Source: 66-474 sp036279975 (GTDB taxonomy: Bacteria; Pseudomonadota; Gammaproteobacteria; Xanthomonadales; Rhodanobacteraceae). Taken from it: DNA of 64,000 nt. The stretch spans positions 1-64,000 of the forward strand of contig DASURP010000010.1 in NCBI GenBank assembly GCA_036279975.1, written 5' to 3'. Numbering within the stretch: the stretch's first letter is position 1; every line of letters begins with the position of its first letter. This document shows positions 1 through 8,023 of this stretch, one piece after another. The notes beneath the pieces were generated by a model. The model made no database searches. It was not told the origin of the DNA and saw only the letters and a program-made list of their open reading frames with translations. The translations under genes were made by a program, and so were the position numbers.

Positions 1-40
1 ATTCCCGCATCCGCTCCTCCACGCCCGAACAGGCAACGCC

Positions 41-493
41 ATGCAAACGCCCGGATCCCTGCGAACCCTTACCCTCAGCTTGTGCGCCACGCTCACCGGC
101 TTCGGCGTCGCGCAGGCCACGCGCGCGGACGAGCCGCCCAAACCCATGGTGCTGCGCAGCGTGATGCAGCAGCTCGATCGCGACATGCAGGCCGTCACGG
201 CTGCGATCGCACGCGAAGACTGGCCGCGGGTCGCCGCACTCGCACCGAAGATCGGCGAGCACCCGGCGCCGCCGCTCGGAGAAAAACTGCGCATCCTCGC
301 CTGGCTCGGGACCGACGCCGGCAAGTTCCGCAGTTACGACACCGGAGTGCGGGAGGCCTCCGCAGCCATGGGCGATGCCGCGACACGCGGCGACGGCCAC
401 ACAGTGATCGCGGGCTTCGCCAAGGTGCAGCAGGCTTGCCTGGGCTGCCACCAGACCTTCCGTGCACGCTTCGTGGGGAAGTTTGGCGAGTAG
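41..493 (+). CDS. Class II (c'-like) monoheme cytochrome c
   Basis: A 150-residue periplasmic electron-transfer protein. Residues 1-29 form a signal peptide with a hydrophobic core and probable cleavage just before ADE. The only haem motif is CLGCH at residues 133-137, very near the C terminus and after a mostly helical stretch, which is the arrangement of class II (c') cytochromes, four-helix bundles that often bind NO. It is convergent with the cytochrome b561 gene that follows. The ATG has only a weak purine-rich ribosome site. The redox partner is unknown; a diffusible role beside the b561 protein is inference. Confidence 0.8.
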   Translation: MQTPGSLRTLTLSLCATLTGFGVAQATRADEPPKPMVLRSVMQQLDRDMQAVTAAIAREDWPRVAALAPKIGEHPAPPLGEKLRILAWLGTDAGKFRSYDTGVREASAAMGDAATRGDGHTVIAGFAKVQQACLGCHQTFRARFVGKFGE

Positions 494-548
494 TCCCGAT
501 CCCCCGGGCAGGACTTCAATGGCGCGCACCGCCCCCGCGTTCCAGGAA

Positions 549-1193
549 TCAGCGTGGTGGCTCATCCGCTGTTGCCAGTTCCGGAACCCGGCGTGGCGCC
601 TGCCGCTCGCGGGGTACACACCTGTTGATCGGATCGATGCGCGGATCGACGCGCTTGCGACCCGTGAACATCGCCCGCACCAGGTTTTCGCGGTGGCGCA
701 GGCTGCTGTACACGACGCCCGCCACGTGCAGGCCGACCAGCCCCAGCATGCCGTTGGCCAACGTCTTGTGGAGCGTATCCAGCACCTCGCTGCCCCAGAA
801 CGCGTCCGTGGTCTGCAGCCAGCCGGTGACGCCCGTCGCAACCAGTACCAGCAGCATCGCGATGATCATCACGGCCCCGGCCGGATTGTGGCCGAGGTGG
901 CGCGCCTCGCGGCGCGCCACCAGGTCCCTCGCGTACGCCAGCAGCCGGCGCGGCGTCGGCACGAAGTTCGCAAACCGCGCATGCCGGCTGCCGACCACGC
1001 CCCACACCAGCCGGAACACGACCAGTCCGAGCACGCTGTAGCCGAGCGCCTGGTGCAGCGTGCCGCCATCTCCGAGGATCCAGGCGCCGAAGAAGGCGAG
1101 CACCAGCGCCCAGTGGAAGATCCGCACCAGCGGGTCCCACACCCGGACGCTGCGAGCCGGGCGTGTTTCGCCGACCGGTCGTCCCGGCTTCAT
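549..1193 (-). CDS. Cytochrome b561 family membrane protein
   Basis: A 214-residue inner-membrane dihaem cytochrome. It starts with the typical VWDPLVRIFHW motif, has about four membrane spans, and carries His residues in the first, second and last spans (FHW, LHQALGY, LHKTLANGMLGLVGLHVAG) that would ligate two haems b. Such proteins pass electrons from quinol to periplasmic acceptors or support ferric reduction. The ATG at 1193 overlaps the stop of the PepSY-like gene by 4 bp (ATGA), so the two are translationally coupled. Together they lie divergent from a QseBC-like two-component system, a common arrangement for PepSY/b561 modules. A longer upstream reading in this frame runs antisense through the PepSY gene and was not used. 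Confidence 0.88.
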   Translation of the reverse strand: MKPGRPVGETRPARSVRVWDPLVRIFHWALVLAFFGAWILGDGGTLHQALGYSVLGLVVFRLVWGVVGSRHARFANFVPTPRRLLAYARDLVARREARHLGHNPAGAVMIIAMLLVLVATGVTGWLQTTDAFWGSEVLDTLHKTLANGMLGLVGLHVAGVVYSSLRHRENLVRAMFTGRKRVDPRIDPINRCVPRERQAPRRVPELATADEPPR

Positions 1194-1477
1194 GGCTTGC
1201 CGGCCTGGCCGACCACGCTGGCGTCGACCGGATTGACGAACAACTCGACCTTGTTGCCGGCCTTGTCGCGGGCGTACACCTCGTAGCAGCTGCCGCCGAC
1301 CTTGACCTTGCCGACGGTGTACCCCTGGCCCTGGAAGTGGGTCTTGACGTCGGCGGTGCTTTTCCACTCGGCCTTCGGCCGGTTGGTGCATTCGCCGCTG
1401 TAGGTGGAGGCGTTGGCGCCGAGCGACAATGCAGACAGCGCCAGCGCGGCGGAGACGACGATGGATTGAGTGCGCAT
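1190..1477 (-). CDS. Small periplasmic PepSY-like protein
   Basis: A 95-residue secreted protein. Residues 1-23 are a signal peptide. The mature part (YSGECTNRPKAEWKS, then GYTVGKVKVGGSCYEVYARDKAGNKVELFVNPVDASVV) has the beta-strand pattern and terminal V-(N/D)P-V motif of PepSY domains. Two cysteines could form a disulfide. A good ribosome site (GAGAGGA) precedes the ATG, which sets the start downstream of a longer open reading. It is first in a two-gene operon with cytochrome b561. The PepSY partner probably modulates or docks to the cytochrome; that is inference from similar operons. Confidence 0.8.
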   Translation of the reverse strand: MRTQSIVVSAALALSALSLGANASTYSGECTNRPKAEWKSTADVKTHFQGQGYTVGKVKVGGSCYEVYARDKAGNKVELFVNPVDASVVGQAGKP

Positions 1478-1570
1478 GATGTTTTCCTCTCGATACGTTT
1501 GGGTTGGACCGGCGCATGCCGGCGTGCCGTTGGACACGTGCGCACACTGGCCGCGTGCGCTGAAGCGAGT

Positions 1571-1618
1571 CTTAAGGCCGCGGCGGGTTTTCCACGCTGC
1601 ACTTCAGATACGCTTAAG
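1571..1618. promoter_or_regulatory. Paired CTTAAG sites, candidate QseB/PmrA-type operator
   Basis: Two identical CTTAAG palindromes at 1571-1576 and 1613-1618 sit 42 bp apart (four helical turns) in the divergent region between the PepSY/b561 operon and the response regulator gene. CTTAA-type half-sites are the known recognition element of PmrA/QseB-class OmpR regulators. Self-regulation and control of the divergent operon are inferred. Confidence 0.4.
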
Positions 1619-1662
1619 CTTGGTCGCCGATACGATGCGCAACGCACGACGGACCGAAAACG

Positions 1663-2328
1663 ATGCGCCTGCTGGTGGTGGAAGACGACCCGATCCTCGG
1701 GAACGGCATCGAGGTCGGCCTGAAGCAGGCCGGCTATGCGGTGGACTGGGCGCACGACGGACGCAGCGCGCAACTGGCACTGGAAACCACCGACTACGAG
1801 CTGGTGGTGCTGGATCTGGGCCTGCCGCGCGTGGACGGCATGGAGATCCTGCGCCGACTGCGCGCGCGCGGCAGCGACCTGCCGGTACTGGTGTTGACGG
1901 CGCGCGACACGGTGCGCGACCGCGTCGGCGGACTCGAAGCCGGCGCCGACGACTACCTGGTCAAGCCATTCGACCTCTCGGAACTCGTCGCTCGCATCCG
2001 CGCATTGCTGCGGCGCGCGCATGGGCGCAGTATCGACACCATTTGTTACCGCGACCTGGTGCTGGTGCCCGACAGCCTGACCGTGACGCGCGGCGATGAA
2101 ACGATCACCCTGTCCGGACGCGAGTGCGCGATCCTGGTCGAACTGCTGGACCACCGCGGCACGGCGCTCTCGCGGGCGCGCCTCGAGGAAAGCCTGTACG
2201 GCTGGAACGAGGAGATCGAAAGCAATGCCGTCGAGGTGCACATCCACAGTCTGCGCAAAAAGCTCGGTGGCGATCTCATCAAGACCATCCGCGGCGTGGG
2301 TTACCTGATTCCGAAGGCACCCGCATGA
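1663..2328 (+). CDS. OmpR-family response regulator (QseB/PmrA-like)
   Basis: A 221-residue two-domain regulator. The receiver domain (1-115) has the acidic pair EDD at 7-9, phospho-acceptor Asp51 in VVLDLGLPR, and the Lys of DDYLVKPF. The winged-helix DNA-binding domain (about 125-220) ends with the usual VEVHIHSLRKKLG...IKTIRGVGYLI segment. Its stop overlaps the start of the sensor kinase by 4 bp, so the pair is co-transcribed. The QseB/PmrA assignment rests on overall sequence and on the linked PepSY/b561 genes; the signal is not known. Confidence 0.93.
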   Translation: MRLLVVEDDPILGNGIEVGLKQAGYAVDWAHDGRSAQLALETTDYELVVLDLGLPRVDGMEILRRLRARGSDLPVLVLTARDTVRDRVGGLEAGADDYLVKPFDLSELVARIRALLRRAHGRSIDTICYRDLVLVPDSLTVTRGDETITLSGRECAILVELLDHRGTALSRARLEESLYGWNEEIESNAVEVHIHSLRKKLGGDLIKTIRGVGYLIPKAPA

Positions 2329-3683
2329 GCGGCTTCTCACTGCGCGGCCGCCTGCTGCTGCTGCTGCTCGGCAGCCTCGTGCTGGTGTGGGGCGCGATGC
2401 TCGGCGTCGGTTACGACAAGGCGCACGAGGAGATCCACGAACTCGCCGACGCGCGTTTGCAGCAGGCCGCGCGCACCTTGCTGGTGCTCGACCTGAAGCG
2501 CCTGTCGCGGCTGGCCGAGGCCGGTGCCGCTACCGCGGCGGGCGACGGCAGCGAGGTGGACCAGGGCAAGGGCATGCGGCCGCTCGCATTCCAGGTCTGG
2601 AGCGACACCGGCCGGTTGCTGCTCGCCAGCGGCGGCGCACCGCCGGCGCCGTACCGCGCCGAAGACGGCTACGCGACCCGCGCGATCGATGGCCGCGCCT
2701 GGCGCAGCTACAGCATCCGGGATGGCAAGCACGACTATCGGGTCACGGTGCTGGAGCCGCTGGCCGTCCGCGAGCATCCGGTCCGCGAACTGGCCGGGCG
2801 CATGGGCCTGATACTGCTGTGGGCGTTGCCGCTGCTCGCGTTGCTGGTGTGGTTCAGCGTCCACCACGGCCTCAAGCCGCTGGCGCGGTTGTCGGACGAA
2901 ATCGGCGCGCGCGACGCCGGCAACCTGGACCCGATCCGCCTGCAGCGGGTTCCTGAGGAGGCGCAGGCGCCGGTCGTTGCGTTGAATCGGCTGCTCGAGC
3001 GGCTGGCACGCTCGCTCGACAAGGAGCGCGCGTTCACCGCCGACGCCGCGCACGAACTGCGCACGCCACTGGCGGCGGTCAAAGTGCAGGCGGAAGTTGC
3101 CCTCGCCGCGCAGGACGAGGCCACCCGCCGCCACGCAATCGAACAGGTGATCGCGGGCGTGAACCGCACCACCCACCTCGCACAGCAACTGTTGCTGCTT
3201 GCGCGGCTCGAACACATCGAGCCGGCGATGCGTCAGGCGGTCGACCTTGGCCGGATCGCCGCAGACGTCGTGGCACAGCGCGCCGACGACGCAATCCGGA
3301 AGGCCATCGAAGTCGAGCTGGCTGCGGATCCAGGGTGTGTGTTGCAGGGCGATCCGGCAGTCCTGGCCACCATGCTCGACAACCTGCTCGACAATGCCAT
3401 CAAGTACGGTGGCGCCGGCGGGCACGTCGTCGTGTCCGTGCGGCGTGACGCGTCCGCAATACTGCTGGTGGTGGCCGATGACGGCGCGGGTGTCGCCGCA
3501 AACGAGCATGCGCGACTGCGCGACCGGTTTTTCCGGGGCGAGGGCCACGCCGAACCCGGCAGCGGACTGGGCCTGTCGATCGTCGGGAAAATCGCCGCGG
3601 CGCACGGCGGCAGCATCGAGACCGGAAACGGCCTGGCGGGGCGCGGCCTCGCCGTCACGCTGCGCTTCCCGACCGGCACGTGA
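2325..3683 (+). CDS. Sensor histidine kinase (QseC-like)
   Basis: A 452-residue inner-membrane kinase. It has a first membrane span at about 8-28, a periplasmic sensor region of roughly 130 residues, a second span at about 160-180, a HAMP-like linker, a dimerisation domain with phospho-His243 in DAAHELRTPLAA, and an ATP-binding domain with the N box (DNLLDNAIKYG), DDGAGV and the final GSGLGLSIV glycine box. Its ATG overlaps the regulator stop (ATGA). All catalytic motifs are intact. It should phosphorylate the adjacent regulator; the ligand is unknown. Confidence 0.92.
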   Translation: MSGFSLRGRLLLLLLGSLVLVWGAMLGVGYDKAHEEIHELADARLQQAARTLLVLDLKRLSRLAEAGAATAAGDGSEVDQGKGMRPLAFQVWSDTGRLLLASGGAPPAPYRAEDGYATRAIDGRAWRSYSIRDGKHDYRVTVLEPLAVREHPVRELAGRMGLILLWALPLLALLVWFSVHHGLKPLARLSDEIGARDAGNLDPIRLQRVPEEAQAPVVALNRLLERLARSLDKERAFTADAAHELRTPLAAVKVQAEVALAAQDEATRRHAIEQVIAGVNRTTHLAQQLLLLARLEHIEPAMRQAVDLGRIAADVVAQRADDAIRKAIEVELAADPGCVLQGDPAVLATMLDNLLDNAIKYGGAGGHVVVSVRRDASAILLVVADDGAGVAANEHARLRDRFFRGEGHAEPGSGLGLSIVGKIAAAHGGSIETGNGLAGRGLAVTLRFPTGT

Positions 3684-3730
3684 CGTGCGCGGTGCGCACA
3701 ACGCGCACTTTGCAGGTCAGGCCGCTGGAG

Positions 3731-4225
3731 TCACCGGCCGGTATCCAGCGCCTGCCATGCCGGGTCGATGAAACGGGTGCCGTAATCGTCGTATGCGACG
3801 ACCACCGCCAGCGCGGCTTCGCGCCGCCGCTCGACGGGCTCGCTGGTGCGCTGCATGGTGCCCGCCGCCGTCAGCATCCGCGCGATGTAGCCATGCAGCA
3901 CCGCGTCTGCGTCGGGCGGCAGTTTGCATTCGCGCACGATGGTGCCGAGGCGGCCCTCGAGGTCGCGCCCGAGCGTCGCGTATTCCGCATCGTTCAATTC
4001 TCCGACCCGGATCGAGTCGAGTCGCCGCGCGAATGCCGCGCGAATGGCCGCCATTTCGCGGCTCAGCGTTGCATCCGGCTTGAAGGTCGCCTGCGAGCTG
4101 GACGCCTCCGGCACGTGGCTGGGGTGGTGGGAGTTCTGTTGCGCGAGAGCAACAGACGGAGCCAGCAAGGCGCACACCAGCACGGCGGTCGGGAGGGTGC
4201 TGGCGAAATACTTTGTCGGAGGCAT
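3731..4225 (-). CDS. DnrO-like periplasmic protein
   Basis: A 164-residue exported protein with a clear signal peptide (residues 1-28, ending SVALAQ). It then has a short His-rich stretch (HHPSH) and a helical domain containing CKLPPDADAVLHGYIARMLTAA. That motif and length resemble small periplasmic proteins annotated DnrO in xanthomonads, whose biochemical role is unsettled. It stands alone, convergent with the sensor kinase. No enzyme motif is visible. Confidence 0.7.
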   Translation of the reverse strand: MPPTKYFASTLPTAVLVCALLAPSVALAQQNSHHPSHVPEASSSQATFKPDATLSREMAAIRAAFARRLDSIRVGELNDAEYATLGRDLEGRLGTIVRECKLPPDADAVLHGYIARMLTAAGTMQRTSEPVERRREAALAVVVAYDDYGTRFIDPAWQALDTGR

Positions 4226-4354
4226 GCTACGGGATCTCCCGGTTCAAAAAAGGACGCATCCGCCCGATGTTACGCCAGGCGCTTGCCGCGTGCTCACAGG
4301 AAAGGAAGGCCGCCACACGCTTCCGTCGGCGGCCCCCGACATGACGGAAACGGC

Positions 4355-4798
4355 TCAGCCGACGGCGATGCGTTTTGCGCCGCCGTTGCCCTTCTTGGGC
4401 AGGGTCAGCATGAGCACGCCCTTGTCGTAACGCGCCTCCGTGCGTTCCCCATCGACATCACCGGGCAACATGAAGGCGCGATAGGCCTTGCCGTAGCGGC
4501 GCTCGACGAAGATTTCCCTTTCGTCCTTCTTCTTCTCCTCCTGCTTCAATTCGGCGGTGATGGCCACCTGGTTTCCTTCCACGGAAACGTCGATATCGTC
4601 CTTGTTGACGCCGGGGATTTCCGCCCTGACGTGGAATGCCTTGTCGTCCTCCGTGACATCCAGGCACACATCGGGGGCCGACCCCGGTTCCCGCCAGAGC
4701 GGGCTGAGTGCGAAATTGCGGAACAAATCATCGAACAGGGCCGGCGTCTCGAAGCGTGACGCGGTCCGGAATGGAGTGAAGCGTGCAATGGCTGGCAT
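4355..4798 (-). CDS. Hsp20/alpha-crystallin small heat-shock protein
   Basis: A 147-residue cytoplasmic chaperone that holds unfolding proteins in an ATP-independent way. The alpha-crystallin domain spans about 43-135. It starts with DVCLDVTEDDKAFHVRAEIPGVNKDDIDVSVEGNQV and includes the family signature Y-x-(K)-G-V-L-x-L-T-L-PK near the C terminus. A GAGG ribosome site precedes the ATG. An FNR-type box centred about 81 bp upstream suggests induction at low oxygen rather than only by heat; no ROSE-type thermometer was evident. Confidence 0.93.
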   Translation of the reverse strand: MPAIARFTPFRTASRFETPALFDDLFRNFALSPLWREPGSAPDVCLDVTEDDKAFHVRAEIPGVNKDDIDVSVEGNQVAITAELKQEEKKKDEREIFVERRYGKAYRAFMLPGDVDGERTEARYDKGVLMLTLPKKGNGGAKRIAVG

Positions 4799-5140
4799 GG
4801 TCAGGGTTCCTCGTTTTCAGGCGTACCTCGGGGGCACGCCCGGTCACGTTACGTCACCCCCGGTCGCGGCCGTTGATGCAAGTCAACTTCGCTCGATTCC
4901 CGGAACGGAAGTGGTGTCCTGGCCGGCCATGCGGTATCCCGCGCCCGCCGGTACGCAGGGAAAACGCAACGAATTGACACGACTCAAATACCCGGGCCGC
5001 GGTGCGGCGCAAGCTTGCAATGCGTCTGCGTGGAACGACGATGCGCCACACGCAATCAACGTCTCCGGCACCACGTGAACGGGCGTCGTCGTTGCCGACG
5101 CCAGCGGTTGCCCCGACTGTCCAACGAGGAAGAACCTGCC
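4799..5140. other. Divergent intergenic region, hsp20 / universal stress protein
   Basis: No gene is visible in these 342 bp. They hold a clear FNR-type box at 4873-4886 and a weaker one at 4974-4987 (TTGAC-ACGA-CTCAA) that could serve the rightward stress-protein gene 160 bp away. Confidence 0.5.
4873..4886 (-). promoter_or_regulatory. FNR-type box upstream of hsp20
   Basis: TTGAT-GCAA-GTCAA matches the FNR/ANR consensus in both half-sites. Its centre is 81 bp upstream of the hsp20 start codon. Confidence 0.7.
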
Positions 5141-5569
5141 ATGAAAATCCTGCTGCCTGTCGATGGAAGCCCCAGCAGCTCCCGCGCGTTGCGCTACGTG
5201 ATCAAGCACTGGGGCGGCAAGACGCCCGCGCGACGCGCGTCGTTGTTGTTGCTGCACGTGGATCCTCCCCTGCCCGAGCGCGTGGGTCGCTACCTGACGC
5301 TGGAAGCCCGCGCCCGCTTCCACGAGGACCGGGCCAGGCGCGCCGTGCGCGCGGCGCGCCGCATGCTCCGCGCTGCCGGCCTGCCGTTCGAGGAACGACT
5401 CGTGGTCGGCGATCCCGCCCCCATCGTCATCCGGACGGCGGCAAAAGACCACTGTGACCTCATAGCGATGGGTTCGCACGGCCGCGGCGCGCTGATGAGC
5501 CTCGTGCTGGGATCGGTGGTGATGAAAGTATTGTCACTTTCCAGGGTCCCGGTTCTGGTGGCGCGCTGA
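5141..5569 (+). CDS. Universal stress protein (UspA family)
   Basis: A 142-residue single Usp domain. It starts MKILLPVDGSPSSSRALRYVI and has the ATP-binding signature GSHGRGALMSLVLGSV followed by a V-P-V-L-V end at about 110-141, so it belongs to the ATP-binding subgroup. These proteins act in the cytoplasm during stasis, and in several proteobacteria they are switched on by FNR/ANR under oxygen limitation. The start is set by an AGGAAG ribosome site and by the family N terminus. A second Usp gene lies at 26729-27166. Confidence 0.92.
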   Translation: MKILLPVDGSPSSSRALRYVIKHWGGKTPARRASLLLLHVDPPLPERVGRYLTLEARARFHEDRARRAVRAARRMLRAAGLPFEERLVVGDPAPIVIRTAAKDHCDLIAMGSHGRGALMSLVLGSVVMKVLSLSRVPVLVAR

Positions 5570-5775
5570 GCCGCGACCCCGTGCGGGCGCACGGGCATCG
5601 CGGGCGGGTCCCGCGGTGGTCGATGCCGGAGCGTGCCCCCGCGGAATCGGGCGTAGCGCCCGCCATCAGTCATCCGGAGTGATCCCGGTCAATTCGCGGC
5701 GACGTCCGGCGTTTACGCTGCCCGGCAACGGTAGTCGACGCACAGCGGGCCCGCCCGTTTGCCAGGAGATCGCCG

Positions 5776-5940
5776 ATGGAAGTCCTTTTCATCATGCTGC
5801 CGATATTCGTTTACGCGCTGGTGTCGGGCCTTGTCCTGGGTTACGTGCTGGGGCTGGTGCTGCCCCGCCTGCGCGCCTCCGACGAGCGCAACCGCGCGCC
5901 GAGGCAGCACGACACGCCCGGGCGGCAATCGACGCCGTGA
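5776..5940 (+). CDS. Small single-span membrane protein, 54 residues
   Basis: A short gene starting MEVLFIMLPIFVYALVSGLV. One long hydrophobic helix covers about residues 3-33, followed by a charged tail rich in Arg, Asp and Gln. AGGAGA lies 6 bp before the ATG, a near-ideal ribosome site, and codon use resembles that of the neighbours. Function is not recognised. It lies between stress genes, and a near-match FNR box (GTGAT-CCCG-GTCAA, 5679-5692) is 90 bp upstream, so it may belong to the same response. Confidence 0.6.
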   Translation: MEVLFIMLPIFVYALVSGLVLGYVLGLVLPRLRASDERNRAPRQHDTPGRQSTP

Positions 5941-6010
5941 CGATCGCGCTGCGCGTGCGCGCAGCGACCGCGCCCCGCAGCGTGGATTTGACGCGGCGAA
6001 ACGCGGGTTG

Positions 6011-6024
6011 TTGATGCGGATCAA
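6011..6024 (+). promoter_or_regulatory. Perfect FNR box before the BON operon
   Basis: TTGAT-GCGG-ATCAA is an exact palindromic FNR consensus. Its centre is 63 bp upstream of the BON start codon, and a -10-like TGGAAT (6046-6051) lies 31 bp from the box centre, the geometry of a class II FNR promoter. Confidence 0.8.
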
Positions 6025-6080
6025 TCTGCCGGGTCCGGTTCCGGATGGAATGGTTCCCGGGACCGGTCCGGAGGCCAGCC

Positions 6081-6731
6081 ATGAACGACAAAGAACTGCG
6101 CCAGCTCGTCATCGACGAACTGGAATACGAACCGAGCATCGATGCCGCCGACATCGGCGTCGCCGCGGAAAACGGAGTCATCACACTCAGTGGTTATGTC
6201 ACCGATTACACCCAGAAGACCACCGCCGAACGCGCGGCCTGGCGGGTGAAGGGCGTCAAGGGCATCGCGCAGAAAATCGAAGTCCGCCTGGCGGGTGACA
6301 AGAAGCGCAACGACGACGAGATCGCGCAACGCGCCCTCAGCATCCTCGCATGGAAGGCGGTGGTCCCGCTCGACAGTGTCCGGGTTCGCGTGTCGGACGG
6401 CTGGGTGACCTTGTCGGGTAGCGTGAACTGGAATTACCAGCGCTGGAACGCGGAAAAGGAAGTCCGCAGGCTGGGCGGCGTCAAGGGCGTCATCAACGAC
6501 ATCACCCTCGCCACCGCCGCGCAGTCCGGCGACGTGCGGCGGCGCATCCAGGACGCGTTGAAGCGGCATGCGGAAATCCAGGCCGAATTGGTGCGGGTGG
6601 ACATTCGCAATGACGGCACCGTACGCATCGATGGCCGTGTCGACAACTGGAGCGAGAAGCAGGCGGTGGAACGTGCCGTCTGGTCCGCACCGGGCGTGCG
6701 CATGGTCGAAGACCGCCTCACCATCGGATGA
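6081..6731 (+). CDS. Triple BON-domain protein
   Basis: A 216-residue protein built of three BON domains at about 1-70, 75-145 and 150-216. Each has the alpha-beta pattern with a V-x-(L/I)-x-G-x-V motif (NGVITLSGYV, DGWVTLSGSV, DGTVRIDGRV). No signal peptide is seen, so it is probably cytoplasmic or cell-associated, unlike periplasmic OsmY. BON domains bind phospholipid surfaces and support osmotic or stress tolerance. It is first in a four-gene operon (BON, baeRF-like, SDR, P-type ATPase) behind a perfect FNR box, with only 7 bp to the next gene. Confidence 0.9.
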   Translation: MNDKELRQLVIDELEYEPSIDAADIGVAAENGVITLSGYVTDYTQKTTAERAAWRVKGVKGIAQKIEVRLAGDKKRNDDEIAQRALSILAWKAVVPLDSVRVRVSDGWVTLSGSVNWNYQRWNAEKEVRRLGGVKGVINDITLATAAQSGDVRRRIQDALKRHAEIQAELVRVDIRNDGTVRIDGRVDNWSEKQAVERAVWSAPGVRMVEDRLTIG

Positions 6732-6738
6732 ACCAGCC

Positions 6739-7212
6739 ATGCCGGATACCTGGATCCTCGTTGCCGACCACGCACGCGCCCGCCTGTTTTCGCTGGAACA
6801 CCGTGCGGGACGGATGGGCGAACTCGAGAGCTTTGCCAACGTCGAGGCGCGTACCCCCGGCCACGAGCGCGAGCGCGCGCCACCACCGCGTACGCATGAC
6901 CGCCTGGGCGAAGGCCGTCACGTGATCGAGCCGCACACCACGGCGCGCGACAAATCCGCGGCGCAGTTCGCCGGAACGCTGGAATCCGTGCTGGCGCGCG
7001 GGCTCGACGAGCAGCGTTATGTGGACCTGGTGCTGATCGCCCCGCCGCGTTTTCTCGGAATCCTCAATGCATCGCTGCGCCCGCGCGTGCGCGAGGCGGT
7101 GGCGCTGAAGATCGCCAAGAACCTGGTGCGGCGCAGCGTTTCCACCATCCGCGTCCAAATCCCGCGGCGGCTCGCCCTGCGTGGCCCGCTGCCACAGCGC
7201 GCACCAGCGTGA
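6739..7212 (+). CDS. Host_attach / baeRF-family protein
   Basis: A 157-residue protein of the family once named protein required for attachment to host cells and later grouped with bacterial release-factor-like (baeRF) proteins. Recognisable features are the N-terminal WILVADHARARLFSL, the middle segment with many charged residues, and the C-terminal LVLIAPPRFLGILNASL...KNLVRRSV. It is predicted to be soluble and cytoplasmic. Its presence in an FNR-box operon with stress genes fits ribosome- or stress-related work better than host attachment, but the family has no firm biochemical role. Confidence 0.85.
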   Translation: MPDTWILVADHARARLFSLEHRAGRMGELESFANVEARTPGHERERAPPPRTHDRLGEGRHVIEPHTTARDKSAAQFAGTLESVLARGLDEQRYVDLVLIAPPRFLGILNASLRPRVREAVALKIAKNLVRRSVSTIRVQIPRRLALRGPLPQRAPA

Positions 7213-7243
7213 CCCCTTGACGACGCCCCGACGGGAGCAAGCG

Positions 7244-8014
7244 ATGAACAGACTGGATGGAAAGGTTGCGGTGGTCACCGGCGGTGCCGTGGGCATCGGC
7301 GCCGCGTGCGCGCGCCGCATGCTGCAGGAAGGCGCGCGGGTGGCCATCGTGGACATCCTCGACGAACCCGGCGGCAAGCTGGCGCAGGAATTGGCGGGAA
7401 CCGGAAAGGCCGCGATCTACCTGCACGCGGATGTCGCGCGCGAACAGGAAGTGGCCACCGCGATCGACACCGCCGCCGCGACCTTCGGGCAGCTCGACGT
7501 GCTGGTCAACAACGCCGGCATCGCCGGACCCGACAAACCCACCCACCTGCTGACCGAGCAGGACTGGGACCGGGTGTTCGCGATCAACGTCAAGGGCGTG
7601 TTCCTGTGCACCAAGCATGCGTTGCGGCACCTGCGCCGCAACGGCGGCGGCAGCATCATCAACCTTTCGTCCATTTACGGGCTGGTCGGCGCGCCGGACG
7701 TACCGCCCTACCACGCTTCCAAGGGCGCCGTGCGCCTGATGAGCAAGACCGATGCGTTGCAGTACGCAGCCGATGGCATCCGCGTCAACTCGATCCACCC
7801 CGGCTTCATCTGGACGCCGATGGTGCAGGGTTACCTCGCCGCCCACTCCGGCGACCGGCCGGCCCAACGCAGCAACCTGGATGCGTTGCACCCATTGGGC
7901 CACATGGGTGAACCCGACGACATTGCGTGGGGTGTCGTGTACCTGGCCTCGGACGAGTCGAAATTCGTGACCGGCAGCGAACTGGTGATCGACGGCGGCT
8001 ACACCTGTCGATGA
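7244..8014 (+). CDS. Short-chain dehydrogenase/reductase (SDR)
   Basis: A 256-residue classical SDR oxidoreductase. The Rossmann motif TGGAVGIG is at 12-19, NNAG near 90, the catalytic Ser in NLSSIYG near 142, and YHASK near 155. The closing IDGGYT motif is present, and the length is normal. An Asp after beta-2 (VAIVDI) suggests NAD(H) preference. The substrate cannot be read from sequence; relatives include cyclopentanol and 3-alpha(20-beta)-hydroxysteroid dehydrogenases. It is third in the BON operon, 9 bp before the P-type ATPase. Confidence 0.9.
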   Translation: MNRLDGKVAVVTGGAVGIGAACARRMLQEGARVAIVDILDEPGGKLAQELAGTGKAAIYLHADVAREQEVATAIDTAAATFGQLDVLVNNAGIAGPDKPTHLLTEQDWDRVFAINVKGVFLCTKHALRHLRRNGGGSIINLSSIYGLVGAPDVPPYHASKGAVRLMSKTDALQYAADGIRVNSIHPGFIWTPMVQGYLAAHSGDRPAQRSNLDALHPLGHMGEPDDIAWGVVYLASDESKFVTGSELVIDGGYTCR

Positions 8015-8023
8015 ACCGGGGCG

